Shown: positions 25,930 through 37,100 of the stretch, in pieces
How the letters are laid out: each line of letters begins with the position of its first letter
How positions within the stretch are numbered: the stretch's first letter is position 1
The notes under the pieces: generated by a model
Seen by the model: the letters and a program-made list of their open reading frames with translations, nothing else
What the model was told of the DNA's origin: nothing
Databases searched by the model: none
Assembly (NCBI GenBank): GCA_947561585.1
Contig: CANNZV010000323.1
Coordinates: forward strand, 372,001 to 436,000
DNA: 64,000 bases
Source of the DNA: Caprella mutica
Taxonomy: Eukaryota; Arthropoda; Malacostraca; Amphipoda; Caprellidae
Reading direction: 5' to 3'
Made by a program: the position numbers and the translations under genes

Positions 25930-26936
25930 ATATCGGCCAGCAAATATCTGATAGCTTTCCACAGCAAAAAGGTGACTTTTCAAACTATTCAACCGGTTAC
26001 TTTTTAGATTCATTTTTTATGTCCCCTGTTTCTGCTGACTGTGTAAATGAAATAATTTAATCACTTAAGAACAAGTCATCTCATATCCGTGTAGTTCCTG
26101 TTACTGTTATTAAAAAAGTATCTGATGTACTAGCACCTGTTTTGTTTGAATTAATTAATATGTCTCTAACTCAAAGTAAATTCCCTTCAATACTAAAAAA
26201 AGTTACTGTATTACCTATTCATAAGGGAGATTCTAAATGTGACGTAAACAATTATAAACCTATCTCGATATTGTCAACGTATTCCAAAATTTATGAGAAG
26301 GTTGTGTATACTAAACCGAGTAACTACTTTGAACAAAAGAATATATTTAATGTAAACCAATATTAATATGGCTTTAGACCAAATAGGAGTACAACACAAG
26401 CTATGATCAGTTTTCTAAGAGATGTTTACTCTTCGTTGGATGATTGGAACCTGTACTTTTACATTTTTCTTGATCTAAGTAAATTCTTTGACTCTGTATC
26501 CCACAACATATTATTATCATCCAAATTATCCCACTATGGTGTAAGGGGTGCCCCACTCTCATGGTTCCGCTCTTACCTATCGGGGCGAACTCAACGTTTT
26601 TCTGTAGATGGTGAGAGTTCTGATGAGCGAGTAGTAGTGAGCTGTGGTGTACCTCAGGGTAGTGTTTTTGGGGGACTTTGTTTCTTATTATTTTATAATG
26701 ATTTCCATAATGCCTCAAACTATTTCAATTATACTCTATTTGCTGATGATTCGACTTTATCGATGAAATTTCCTAAGCATTTTCTGCCTGAATTTCCTCA
26801 TGTTATTAAGAGCCACCTCCTAGAGGTTCACAACTGGTTATCAGCTAATAAATTAACGCTTAATTTTAGAAGGCTTTTTCTTCTAATGAATCTCAGAATG
26901 AAAAAAGTGAGGTGTGAATATTTCGCACATAATTAA
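25930..26936 (+). pseudogene. LINE reverse transcriptase fragment, copy 2 (jockey/CR1-like)
   Basis: Better preserved than the copy at 4925. The order of motifs is that of a non-LTR reverse transcriptase: VLPIHKGDSKCDVNNYKPIS, YGFRPNRSTTQA, LDLSKFFDSVSHN, RSYLSGRTQRF, GVPQGSVFGG and LFADDSTLSM. There is a stop at 26364-26366 just before YGF and another near 26057. Both the endonuclease and the 3' part are absent, so it is a dead fragment. Confidence 0.88.
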
Positions 26937-27053
26937 TTATGAACAGAATACATGATCGATTTGAATTCTGCTTAATGTGATATGTTATATAACCTTAGCT
27001 CTACGAATTTAAAGCAATTCCAGATTTTTAAAATTAAGAGTGGAGAGGACCTT
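26880..27053. mobile_element. Terminal fragment of a TTAA-type MITE family
   Basis: The end reads gagtggagaggacctttaag, matching the right end of the element at 61844-62434. The adjacent 26905-27030 resembles 35742-35880 in a MCORP intron. It joins the LINE fragment to the start of the inverted gene copy C. Confidence 0.55.
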
Positions 27054-27163
27054 TAAGGTATAACTTTTTAACTTTCCACCTATAATTTCTTCCAGTAGGC
27101 AACTTACGGATGATAATTGTTAGGTTGAAATTAATGTGCTGTACAATACTAACTTATTCTTTT

Positions 27164-28005
27164 CTTTCCAGAACTCTCAGCATGATGACATATTACAAAA
27201 GAGTGACTAGGAACTCGCCAGCCGTCGGAAAGTCGGCTCTCAGTCTCGTTGAGGACGCAGTTGGGTACTACACGATTAACGTCGACCCGCGCAGATTTCC
27301 TAAAGCACTAAAATCATCTAGGGCTATATGGGAATAATCATACTCGTTAAATTTGTAACTACCTGCAATTATATACTATGAAATAATGATATCCAATAAT
27401 CCATATATTTCTGACAGGCAGCACACTAATGACTTCAGCATTTTGCTGTTGCTGACAGCGCATTCAAATCTTGGTTAAAAAATCGTTAATTTTCTTAGAA
27501 CTTCTTGTTAATTATGTTTACATTTTTTCAGACTAAGGGATCTCATATTCCTGAGTATGAAACTCGGTAAAGCGTACTTTGAGGTTTACGACGTTCTAGA
27601 AAAGAATAAAAGTACCGGAGCAGCGGCTTTTGTCGTTATTGCCGCCACACTGTGTGGAAACACCAGAATAACTCCGCGTGTTGTCGCTGAAAAGCCCTGA
27701 AAATAATAGATAATACACAATACTTATAATAATAAATATATTTTTCAATTTCAGGAGAAAATCGTAGAGCAGCTTAAAAGAGATTTGGGTAATAATCTCT
27801 TCGGACACACATGGAGCACTTCTTCGACTTATTGGACATAGAGTACACTTCAGCACAAGAGAGATCGTCTGGAAGAAGAGGAGCCTCCAAGGCAGCAGCC
27901 TCCAATGCAGCAGCCTCCAAGAAGGGAGTCGCACAAACGAAAATTGGCCTTTGATTCGCCAAGTCCTAAAAGAGGCCGAAGAACAGCCTGATTCTTGGAC
28001 AGTAA
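27164..28005 (+). pseudogene. Copy C: inverted, decayed copy of the unrecognised gene
   Basis: Three blocks homologous to copy B lie on the plus strand. Exon a is at about 27171-27350 and contains VTRNSPAVGKSALSLVED, but reaches a TAA at the position of the exon end. Exon b is at 27530-27700 and contains GAAAFVVIAATLCGNTRITP, then a stop at CCCTGA. Exon f is at about 27755-28005, begins EKIVEQLKRDLG, has a frameshift after FGHTW, then resumes with PRRESHKRKLAFDSPSPKRG. Exons c, d and e and the mariner element are missing. Divergence from copy B is clearly larger than between A and B, so this copy is older. Confidence 0.8.
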
Positions 28006-28435
28006 TAGAAGAGAGTTGCGTGACCACTTACCAGCCGGGGTACGGTCAAGAGCCCCCCCGGTCAAGACCCCCCCGGTCACGAGCCCCCCCCCCGGTCACG
28101 AGCCCCCACTCCCTGTTTTTTTAATCTTTATTTACCTAGTTAAACAAATGAAGAACTACTTAGATAGAAATTACTGAGAGTTGCTAATGTAGTTTGTTGT
28201 ATTCGCTAGTTTGTTGTTCTGCACACTTCATGATTGTTTAATGACCTGGCAGGGGGGTTCGGGGGGCGGCACGCCCCCCGATATACATATATTTTATGTC
28301 TAATCAGTAATGAACTACAAAAGTGTCAATAAGGATTTAATAATATAGGTAAATAAGGATTTTAAAACAGGGGGGCTCGTGACCGTGGGGGCTCCTCTTC
28401 TTCCAGACGATCTCTCTTGTGCTGAAGTGTACTAA
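27840..28435. repeat. Imperfect 0.6-kb inverted repeat with G/C-run arms
   Basis: A piece of exon f (27846-27888, acttcagcacaagagagatc onward) is repeated in inverse at 28390-28432. Inside it, C-run units (ggtcacgagccccccc, 28025-28108) mirror G-run units (28375-28390), and 28109-28140 mirrors 28342-28376. The loop holds a perfect short hairpin, ggggggcg-gca-cgcccccc, at 28261-28279. Confidence 0.8.
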
Positions 28436-28732
28436 GACCTAGGGGGGCTTATGACCTAGGGGGGCTTATGACCTAGGGGGGCTTATGACCTAGGGGGGCT
28501 TATGACCTAGGGGGGCTCATGACCTAGGGGGGCTCATGACCTAGGGGGGCTCATGACCTAGGGGGCTCATGACCTAGGGGGGCTCATGACCTAGTGGGGG
28601 CTCATGACCTAGGGGGGCTCATGACCTAGGGGTGCTCATGACCTAGGGGGGCTCATGACCTAGGGGGGGCTCATGACCTAGGGGGGCTCATGACCTAGGG
28701 GGGCTCATGACCTAGGGGGGCTCATGACCTAC
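28434..28732 (+). repeat. 17-bp G-rich minisatellite, about 17 units
   Basis: The unit is ctaggggggctcatgac (first few units have cttatgac). Each carries a run of five to seven G. It directly abuts the inverted exon-f fragment of the 0.6-kb inverted repeat. Confidence 0.95.
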
Positions 28733-28836
28733 ACCCTTACCAGCCCATCCAGTTTAAATATAGGTTGGGATATTAATCTAATTATTAATTTTCAATTTAT
28801 GAAGTAGGTAGGTGTTTTGATATTATAGGCAGTTTG

Positions 28837-29395
28837 CACAGCTTTTGAAGTTTTCTATCTGCTACAAGAATCTGAAGACTGAATTCACAGCAGATATGGG
28901 AAATTCATTCTCACCGTTAATAACTAAAAAATGATATTCGAAGACAATTTCTTAGGAATTAAAATTAAGAAAAACATTTTAATGTATAATTAACCTAATC
29001 ACAGTGACTTATTTTTAGTATTAGTGACAAAAATTGTTTGAAATTGATATAAAAATGTTATAAAATTTATTTATATTTCAGTATCCTTTTGCTTCATTAG
29101 ATAAAAATATTATCAATTTAGTTTGGCCCAAGGGTTCTATCATGAAGCTGTTTGTCGTGAATGATAGATACGCAGATTGACGTCCCTTGTACTCCGAACT
29201 GTTGTAATTTGTATTGAGAATTGACTTTTTCAATTTTTACAGTGTGAACGTAGCTTTCAAATGTACTAAAAGTTTTTTTATTTAAACAATTTGTGCTTCT
29301 GGCGGGTGACAGTGCTTCACAAATTATACCAATTTACAGAAATACTAAAGTAGCGTCTAAAATCAAAATCTTTTGTTTAGGATAATTGAATGACT
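28837..29395. repeat. Inverted-duplication arm, right copy (matches 14966-15525)
   Basis: Reverse complement of the stretch downstream of copy B. Together with copy C it shows that one ancestral gene-plus-flank unit was duplicated in inverted orientation. Confidence 0.85.
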
Positions 29396-30990
29396 ATCTA
29401 AATTAGTTACCATTACTTTTTTTAGTTAGGAAAAATGAAAGGTCAAAAAAGTAAATGAGAAGAAATCTAGTTAACAATGAAACAAATTAAAATATAAAAT
29501 AAATGGATACGAATTTGGAAGGGTAATCATCTCATAGAAAAAAATAATGGATCAAATTATGAATTATGGTTTCAATTCAGGCCTACATTTTTCTTCAAAG
29601 TATCGAATAAAAAGACCTTCATTTGCCTACGAACAAGAGGGGAAAATGTTTAACACTTCTAGTCCGTGAGGAAACTTATCATATCTATATCACTTCTGCG
29701 ATCATTGTAAGTCCTGTGGATATTTCTTCATGGTAGTTCAAATTACCATTCAAAATATACATTATAATTGTTCTAAAATAAAAAAATTACAACCATATTA
29801 ACGAATTTGCATGATCTTTGACGTACATATGTGCATGAGATTCCCTGTCGCACATATAATATTCAAGGCATATAAAACTATAGTACATAATAGAACTAAA
29901 ACACTTTTGGGAGAAATAGATACATATGTAGCTTTATAATACTTTAAATTTAAATGAATGATACAACTATAACATCATGAAAAACAAAACTTCAGCATCC
30001 TCTCAGTCGCGAAGAAGAGTTTTTTTTTCTGTGAATTTAACCCTTAATTCGTAGCTGGTGATTGAATTCTCTCTGTTTTATTGATTTCATCTTCTTGTTT
30101 TTAATGATAAAACATATTAGTTAAAAAAATATATTTATTGGGAAAGTGCGATTAAAATTTAATATTTCTTGATATGTTTTTAAATGGAATCAGCGTAATT
30201 ATTTACTTAATATAATGTACTTTGTTCATCTAAAGAATGATTATTAAAAAATGATATGAGAAAGCACCGTCTAGGGTAAGTTGGTATAATTAGTTGTAAT
30301 TAAATCTGTCATTTCATAACATATAATAAAAATCGGTCATATAATAAAAAACAATATAGCTAATAATAATAATTTCACTAGGATAGGTTGTTTTTACTCA
30401 ACCAATCCTAGTGAAATGATTATTGTATTATTATTATATCGTTTTTTCTTATATGACCGAAAATGTGGAACTGACCGATAATTAAGAACTTACCCTAGTG
30501 CTAATTCATACCCTTTTTCCACACAAGTCATTGTTGACATTTTGTTTCATTTCGTTGATATAGAAACATGTTACATACATGATCATAATTATAGCAATAT
30601 ACTATTAGTTAATATAAATTTGTAAATTATTGCTTATGTTCGCAGATAACCGGACAATTTAATGTATTAAATGTAACCGTTCATTTTTTAAACGTTAATG
30701 AAAATTCAATGTCATCATCCATCGTGAAATATTCATTTATAGTTATATACGTATTAAATGATTGATCATAATGTGCATGTCATACCAAAGTCATTGTGTG
30801 ATTGAAGACTTGTAAAAAAGTAAGTAATATTGTCTAAGTATCACAAACAATGAAACATAATACAATAACAATTAATGATAATTCTGCTCATCACTCGTAC
30901 TCTTTTAATTCCCTAATTGAATTACAACTCATACTAAGTTCCTGCTCTCAATGAGGTCCTAAAAATAACTCTCGTATTTCACCATGGTTT
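29396..30990. other. Intergenic, upstream of MCORP
   Basis: No gene seen. It includes the small palindromic element at 30271-30500. The rest is AT-rich without recognisable motifs. Confidence 0.5.
30271..30500. mobile_element. Palindromic MITE (ends ctagggtaagtt...aacttaccctag)
   Basis: The ends are inverted repeats, and the centre is a strong hairpin: 'tttcactaggat' near 30376 pairs with 'atcctagtgaaa' near 30404. Related termini occur at 11200-11306, 37832 and 38975, so this is a dispersed family. Confidence 0.65.
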
Positions 30991-30995
30991 AGAGG

Positions 30996-31003
30996 TTATA
31001 AAG
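30996..31003 (+). promoter_or_regulatory. Possible TATA box of MCORP
   Basis: The octamer ttataaag lies 160 bases before the ATG at 31163, with a tcat-type initiator candidate near 31013-31020. There is no intervening gene. Position and motif fit a TATA promoter with a leader of about 140 bases, but such motifs are common in AT-rich DNA. Confidence 0.3.
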
Positions 31004-31162
31004 CCGTCCATTATCATCTCTGAGCCAATTGTGTCTCCTTGTTAATCATCTTCACTAGATAGATGAGTCTCTCCAATTGCTGAATTGTTGTTCGGCTTGG
31101 TGAGACGAAGGCTTGTAGTTTGCTGCTAGTTTCTTCTGAAGAAGGAGTGGCGGTGCAATAAG

Positions 31163-34100
31163 ATGGCACCTCAATACAGGAGGTGTGGGCTTCAGTCGCT
31201 CAAAAGCCTGGTTGTCTTTTGTCTTCTAGTGCAGCAAACTAGGCAGTCTGAACCACAGGCTGTAGGTGAGTACTGACCTATGTAGATTGTAGATAATAAT
31301 AGATCCATTATAAGAAAACGTATTACTTAGAATTGAAACGTATTACTTAGAAGTAAAACATATTACTTAGAAGTAAAACGCATTTCCTACTTAGATATGT
31401 ATTAAGAATAATATATATACGTACAATCATTTGAGAGATATATCTTTGAATTTGATCAGAGCTTCCATTATTTGACAAACAAATAATTATAAAATGAATG
31501 TTGCTTAGATAGACCTAAGATCTTTATAGCATATTTACGAGTTAAGATTTAACTGTAGAGTTGATAGGTAGATGGTTTAGTAAAACAATGCAGATGATTT
31601 ATATTTATATGCAGATGATAGGTTTATAGAATTGCAATATCTTGCAATATCGATACTTGAAAGCATTGTTCTAGATCATGAATATTCAATAATTCTATAA
31701 AATTATAACAAAATTAAACAATCCATAGAATATTATTTTGAGAAATTTGATTCATAACACAAAAAGAAAGTAAAAGACTTCCGAAAAACATTTTGTTGAA
31801 GAGGATAAAACTTATTTAAATATAATGACCAATTTTATTGTTTGTTTTCATCTTCCATTAAAACAACCATTAATCATAATAATTAAAGTGCAGTGTGAAG
31901 GGTTAAACAACCATTAATAGTAAAGTAAAGTGCGCAATGAATGGTAAAAATAACCATCAACCACATTGACTAGATATCTTTCATTTTTCTGTTTATAATT
32001 AATAATGGAAAAAACTAACCAAAAATTATATAGTGATTAACATATTATTTTATTAATGAACTAGAATACGTTCACTCGGTAGAGTGCATACCTTCGCCGC
32101 CACTTTGACCCGTTCTCTCCCAAAATCTGATAAACTGCTAACTGGATAATAACCAATCGTCCCACCAAGTTTCATGTAACATGGTTCAATACTTTTTGAG
32201 TTATTGAAGTATAAATGACCTTGACCTTTGACCGGATCGCTCTAAAATACTACTAGATGGTCCGTGGACATTGTCCAATCGTCCAATCAAATTTCACACA
32301 ATTTGGCGGAATTATTTTTGAGTTATTTATTTATAAATGGCCTTGACCTTGATCTTTGACCCCTATCGCTCTCAAACTATAACAAAATGGTTCCTGTATA
32401 TTGACCAATCGTCCCACCATACAATATGGTTCAATACTTTTTGAGTTATAAATGATCATGACCTTGACCTTTGACCGGGTCACTCCCAATATTCTACCAG
32501 CAGGTCAATGGACATGGACCAATCGTTTCACCAAATTTCAGACAATTTGGTTGAACACTTTTTCAGTTAAGCGAATAACAAGATGATAAATAAATAAATA
32601 AATAAATAAATGCCTGGTAAAATATGACCGTCTGCAAATTTGCGAAGGTAATTACTGTTTCTTATATTGTTTACCTCCGCTATTTCAGTATTCACGTTCA
32701 CTAATTTCAGTAATTTGAACGTTGTTTTCAACCTCGAATTACAGGTTTTATAACAATCCATAATTTTTGTTTTCTTTAATCAAATGATCATTTATGACAA
32801 GCGGCACCAAATATTTTTTAGTTCTTTATTATAAAATTACTTCACAACTCTTTGAATAATACTATTTATGAATAATAGTCTATTGGGATTTTAAGTTATA
32901 TATTCTTTAAAACTGTTTTTATAAGTCGCTATTATGGTAATCAGTCGCTACTTTACTGTTTACACTAGCACGGGAGGTGGCGCTTATGGAGACTAGAATT
33001 GGAGTCTGAGTCACCGGTGTACTAACCAGGGAATGACATTACTGTTTACACTAGCACGGGAGGTGGCGCTTATGGAGACTAGAATTGGAGTCCGAGTCAC
33101 CGGTGTACTAACCAGGGAATGACTTTACTGTTTACACTAGCACGGGAGGTGGCGCTTATGGAGACTAGAATTGGAGTCTGAGTCACCGGTGTACTAACCA
33201 GGGAATGACTTTACTGTTTACACTAGCACGGGAGGTGGTGCTTATGGAGACTACAGTAGAATTGGATTCTTTGGGCACACTGAATAGATTTATTTATTCC
33301 TCACTTCTACATATTTTGTCGCTATTGAAATCAAAACACTTTACTTATTTCACCCAAGTTAAGAATTATTTTCATATTTCTGTACGCTAAATAATGCGTT
33401 GCCTGTTATCGAATATGTACTAAATATATCTATAGAATCATTTCATTAAAACGTTATCTAGTTTGTTAGATAAGATATAAGCTACTTAAATATAATTTAC
33501 CCGATTATTTATTTCTTATTCAACAGATTCATATCAAGATATTGATCTAGAACAAGAAGGATCCTATTACGAAAATTATGATGAACCTGATTATTTTTCT
33601 GACCTGGATATAAAAAATTTAGGCTTTGATATCCCGTACCAGCTGTCGGATCCTGATTTGGAGTATGCCATTGACAACTATCACTCATATGATAATTTTG
33701 AAGATGAAAATCCACTCTATCACCAATTTCATAATTGGCAAGAGGAACCGACGGAAGAAAGTGATGAAGTGGAACAAAGTGATGAAGTGGAACAAAGTGA
33801 TGATGAAGAACAAAGTGATGAAGTGGAACAGAGTGATGAAAGTTTCGAGAATGTCGATAAAGTACTCAATTGGGCCGCTGACAATTATGACGTGGATATC
33901 GAAAGCTTATTGGACGATTCTTCTTCAGATGAACAACCGTCGAAATGTAAAGGTGATCCATTGCCTATTCTTGAACGACGCAAAAGATCGCCCAGACGTA
34001 GAAGTAGTAGCAGCAGCAGCAGATCAAGAAGTAGCAGTTCGTCTTCTCGAAGAAGTTCTAGCAGTAGCAGCGGCAGTAGCAGCAGAGGATCCTCAAGTCG

Positions 34101-37100
34101 CTTTAGATTACCTTCTTGGAGAAGAAGAAGCTCCCCTTCAAGCTCAGGATCTAGTAGTAGTAGTAGCAGCAGCAGCTCAGGAACTCGTAGAGTAGCAACT
34201 GGAGGGACAGGAGTCTTAGCTGGGGGTGCTGCTTCTGGAGGAAGCAAACCTTACCCAACTCAACCAACAGCACCTTCTCCTTATCCTACTCAACCAACAG
34301 CACCTTCTCCTTATCCTACAAAACCAACTGCTCCTTCACCCTATCCAACAGGAGGAACAGCTCCTTCGCCCTATCCAACAGGAGGAACTGCCCCATCACC
34401 ATATCCAACAGGAGGTACAGCTCCTTCTCCATATCCTACAAAACCAACCGCACCTTCACCCTATCCAACAGGAGGAACAGCTCCTTCACCCTATCCAACA
34501 GGAGGAACGGCCCCTTCTCCCTACCCTACAAGGCCAACTGCCCCTTCTCCTTATCCAACAGGAGGAACGGCCCCTTCTCCGTATCCAACAGGAGGAACGG
34601 CCCCTTCGCCTTATCCAACAGGAGGAACTAGATATCCTTCAGGTGGAGGAACATATCCAGCTGGAGGAACATATCCATCAGGAGGAACGTATCCGGGAAC
34701 AGGAAGACCATACCCGGGCTCTACCTATCCAAGTGGTGGATCAACATACCCCTATGGACCAACATATCCAGGCTCCAACACACGATATCCAACAGGTGGC
34801 TTACCATATCAAACAGCTGGATCTCCTTATTCACAGGGTCATCATCCTACCTATCCTAGAGATGACCGTCTTCATTACCCAAACAGACAGTATCCTTCTT
34901 CCAACTCGTATCCCACTTCTAACACGTATCCCAGTGGGGGATATAATCCTTACACACCTCCTCCGCCGGGTTATGGTTATTCTGGAATCAGACCAAAGAA
35001 ATCGAAGACTAAGAAAGTGAAAGAGGTGATCAAAGCAGCTATTGCAGGATATGCAATTCACAAGGTAAGGGTGAACGGAAACAGATTTTTATATCTACAA
35101 TTAATTCATATTCATTTGTATTTAAATTAAAATTTGAAATAAAATTTTTTCAGGCTACTAAGAAGGTAAAGAAAGGATTGTTCTCGCCGTCTATCTTCTC
35201 CCGTCGTCGACATTACGGTAGCAGCTTCGGCAGTTATGGACATGGTTACGGGCACGGGGGTTACGGACACGGTGGTTTTGGACACGGCGGTTACGGACAT
35301 GGTGGTTTTGGTTCCTCCTCAATTTTGGGTGCTGGTGCTGCTTACGGTGGAGCAAAAATTGCTAAAAAAATATTAGGTGAATATGACATGATGAATTTAA
35401 ACTTTCTAATTAAACATTTTTCATCATATTATTCAGTATGGATTAACCAAAGCTTTAAAAGTCCCCTCCACTCTATTTTTTTGTTATTCTACTTTATTCA
35501 TTAAAACTATATAATTTTACTGGTTACGAAACTACAAACCATCTCAAATTTGATCCTAGTTTTATAATAATATGTTATTTATATTATTCGTGTGATTTAT
35601 TAATCCCACTACCCGAAAAATTAGGTACCTAAAAGTGTACCTGAATACCTAATTACCAATATTTTTGCGATAATAATAGAGGAATTTCTTATTTTTAACT
35701 TTTTCTTCTATTTAATCTTAGAAATGTTGAATTGATACTGAAGGTTGAGTGTGAATATTTCTTACATAATTAATTACGAAGCGAATGCTTGATCAATTTC
35801 TTCCACGTTAACTGTGATTTATAAAACCTCAATTATTGGCTCTACAAATTTAAAGCATTTATATAGAAATTTCAATTTAGACTGTAGGGGTTGGTAATTA
35901 AATACAAAATTTAATGTAACTACATAACATTTATGTGTGGTGGCTTAATAACTGCATGAAAATCAAATCATGTAGGTATAATCGTATTTTCTAGGAATGT
36001 ACGTTAAGATGCAGATTGCCAAATATGCCCTGAAGTTCGGCGTAGAGGCAGCTCAGATCTATTTCCGATACAAGTTGGGTTACGATCTCAGAGATGAAGC
36101 CATTGAAAAATTCATAAGACAGCACAATTCAAGACAACTGAGGAGGCAGAAGGTTTACCAGCAGAAACTTGGACTATCAAATGACACGACTTTGAATATT
36201 ACTCTAGGTGAGTACGGAGTCCTTCAGAAAACAGGTAGTCTAATGAGGACACGGTTAGTAGAATAGGGACGCAGTAAGTACCCCTATCAGGATTTTTTTT
36301 CAATATAGGAACACATTAAGTACCTTAATTAGGACACTGTTAACAATTAAGGACACAATATTACCCCCCATGAGGATATTTTTAACACGATCACTTATAA
36401 CATTCTTTCAAAATGAATTTTTTATAAACAACTCAAACAAATTTAATAAGGTTAGGGGATTGTACTCCTCAGATTTTTAATTATTTAATATATATCTTAA
36501 AATTTTGAAATTTTATACACAAATTTTGAAATTTTATACACAAATTTTGAAATTTTATACACATATAATCGAATTGATTATTTTTATTTTATTTGTCAAA
36601 ATCACATTTTTTCATCGAAAACGAGATACGGAGAAAAACATTGCATGTGGAAAGAGTTGGGCAACAAAATAGAGTCCATTTTGTTTCAACATTCAAACTC
36701 TTTTGACTCTTCTGAAAAGTACTACTTTTTGCTTTTTTGAGGAGTCAAACTGTATCTCCTCTGTCATTTTTTGGCGTAAAGGGATGATATCGGTATTAAA
36801 GAAGAGCTAAGACTTGGGCAACAGAAATACGTTTGCATAAAATCAGAATTCGTCTAAGATCAAAAGTTATGACGTCACAACTACGAAAATTTCGAAAAAT
36901 AATGGAATTTTTTTTCAATTCCAGCGATGTAATTTTAGAAAAATGGAACTTATCTTTGTTGTTGAAGTCTTTGCGCATCTAATGGTACCTATATCATCAC
37001 TGAAGATAAAAAATTGACAGAGGGGATATATTTCTTGCAGCTCCCCCTCCCCATAAAATCACGTTTTCTTCCATATCTCATTTTCAATGAAGAAATTATT

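Larger units (their letters stand above)
20570..26873. repeat. Tandem segmental duplication, copy 2
   Basis: Nearly identical to 1-5880. It contains exons a and b of copy B, noncoding sequence and a LINE fragment. Copy-2-specific sequence: the palindrome at 21685-22186 and an extra stretch near 23046-23190. Confidence 0.9.

Noticed and set aside
27850..28080. Minus-strand frames with Leu/Ala/Gly-rich repeats (27596-28080)
   Set aside because: Antisense of the Pro/Gln-rich exon f of copy C.
33885..34247. Leucine-rich minus-strand frame of 120 codons
   Set aside because: Antisense of the serine-codon tract in MCORP exon 2.
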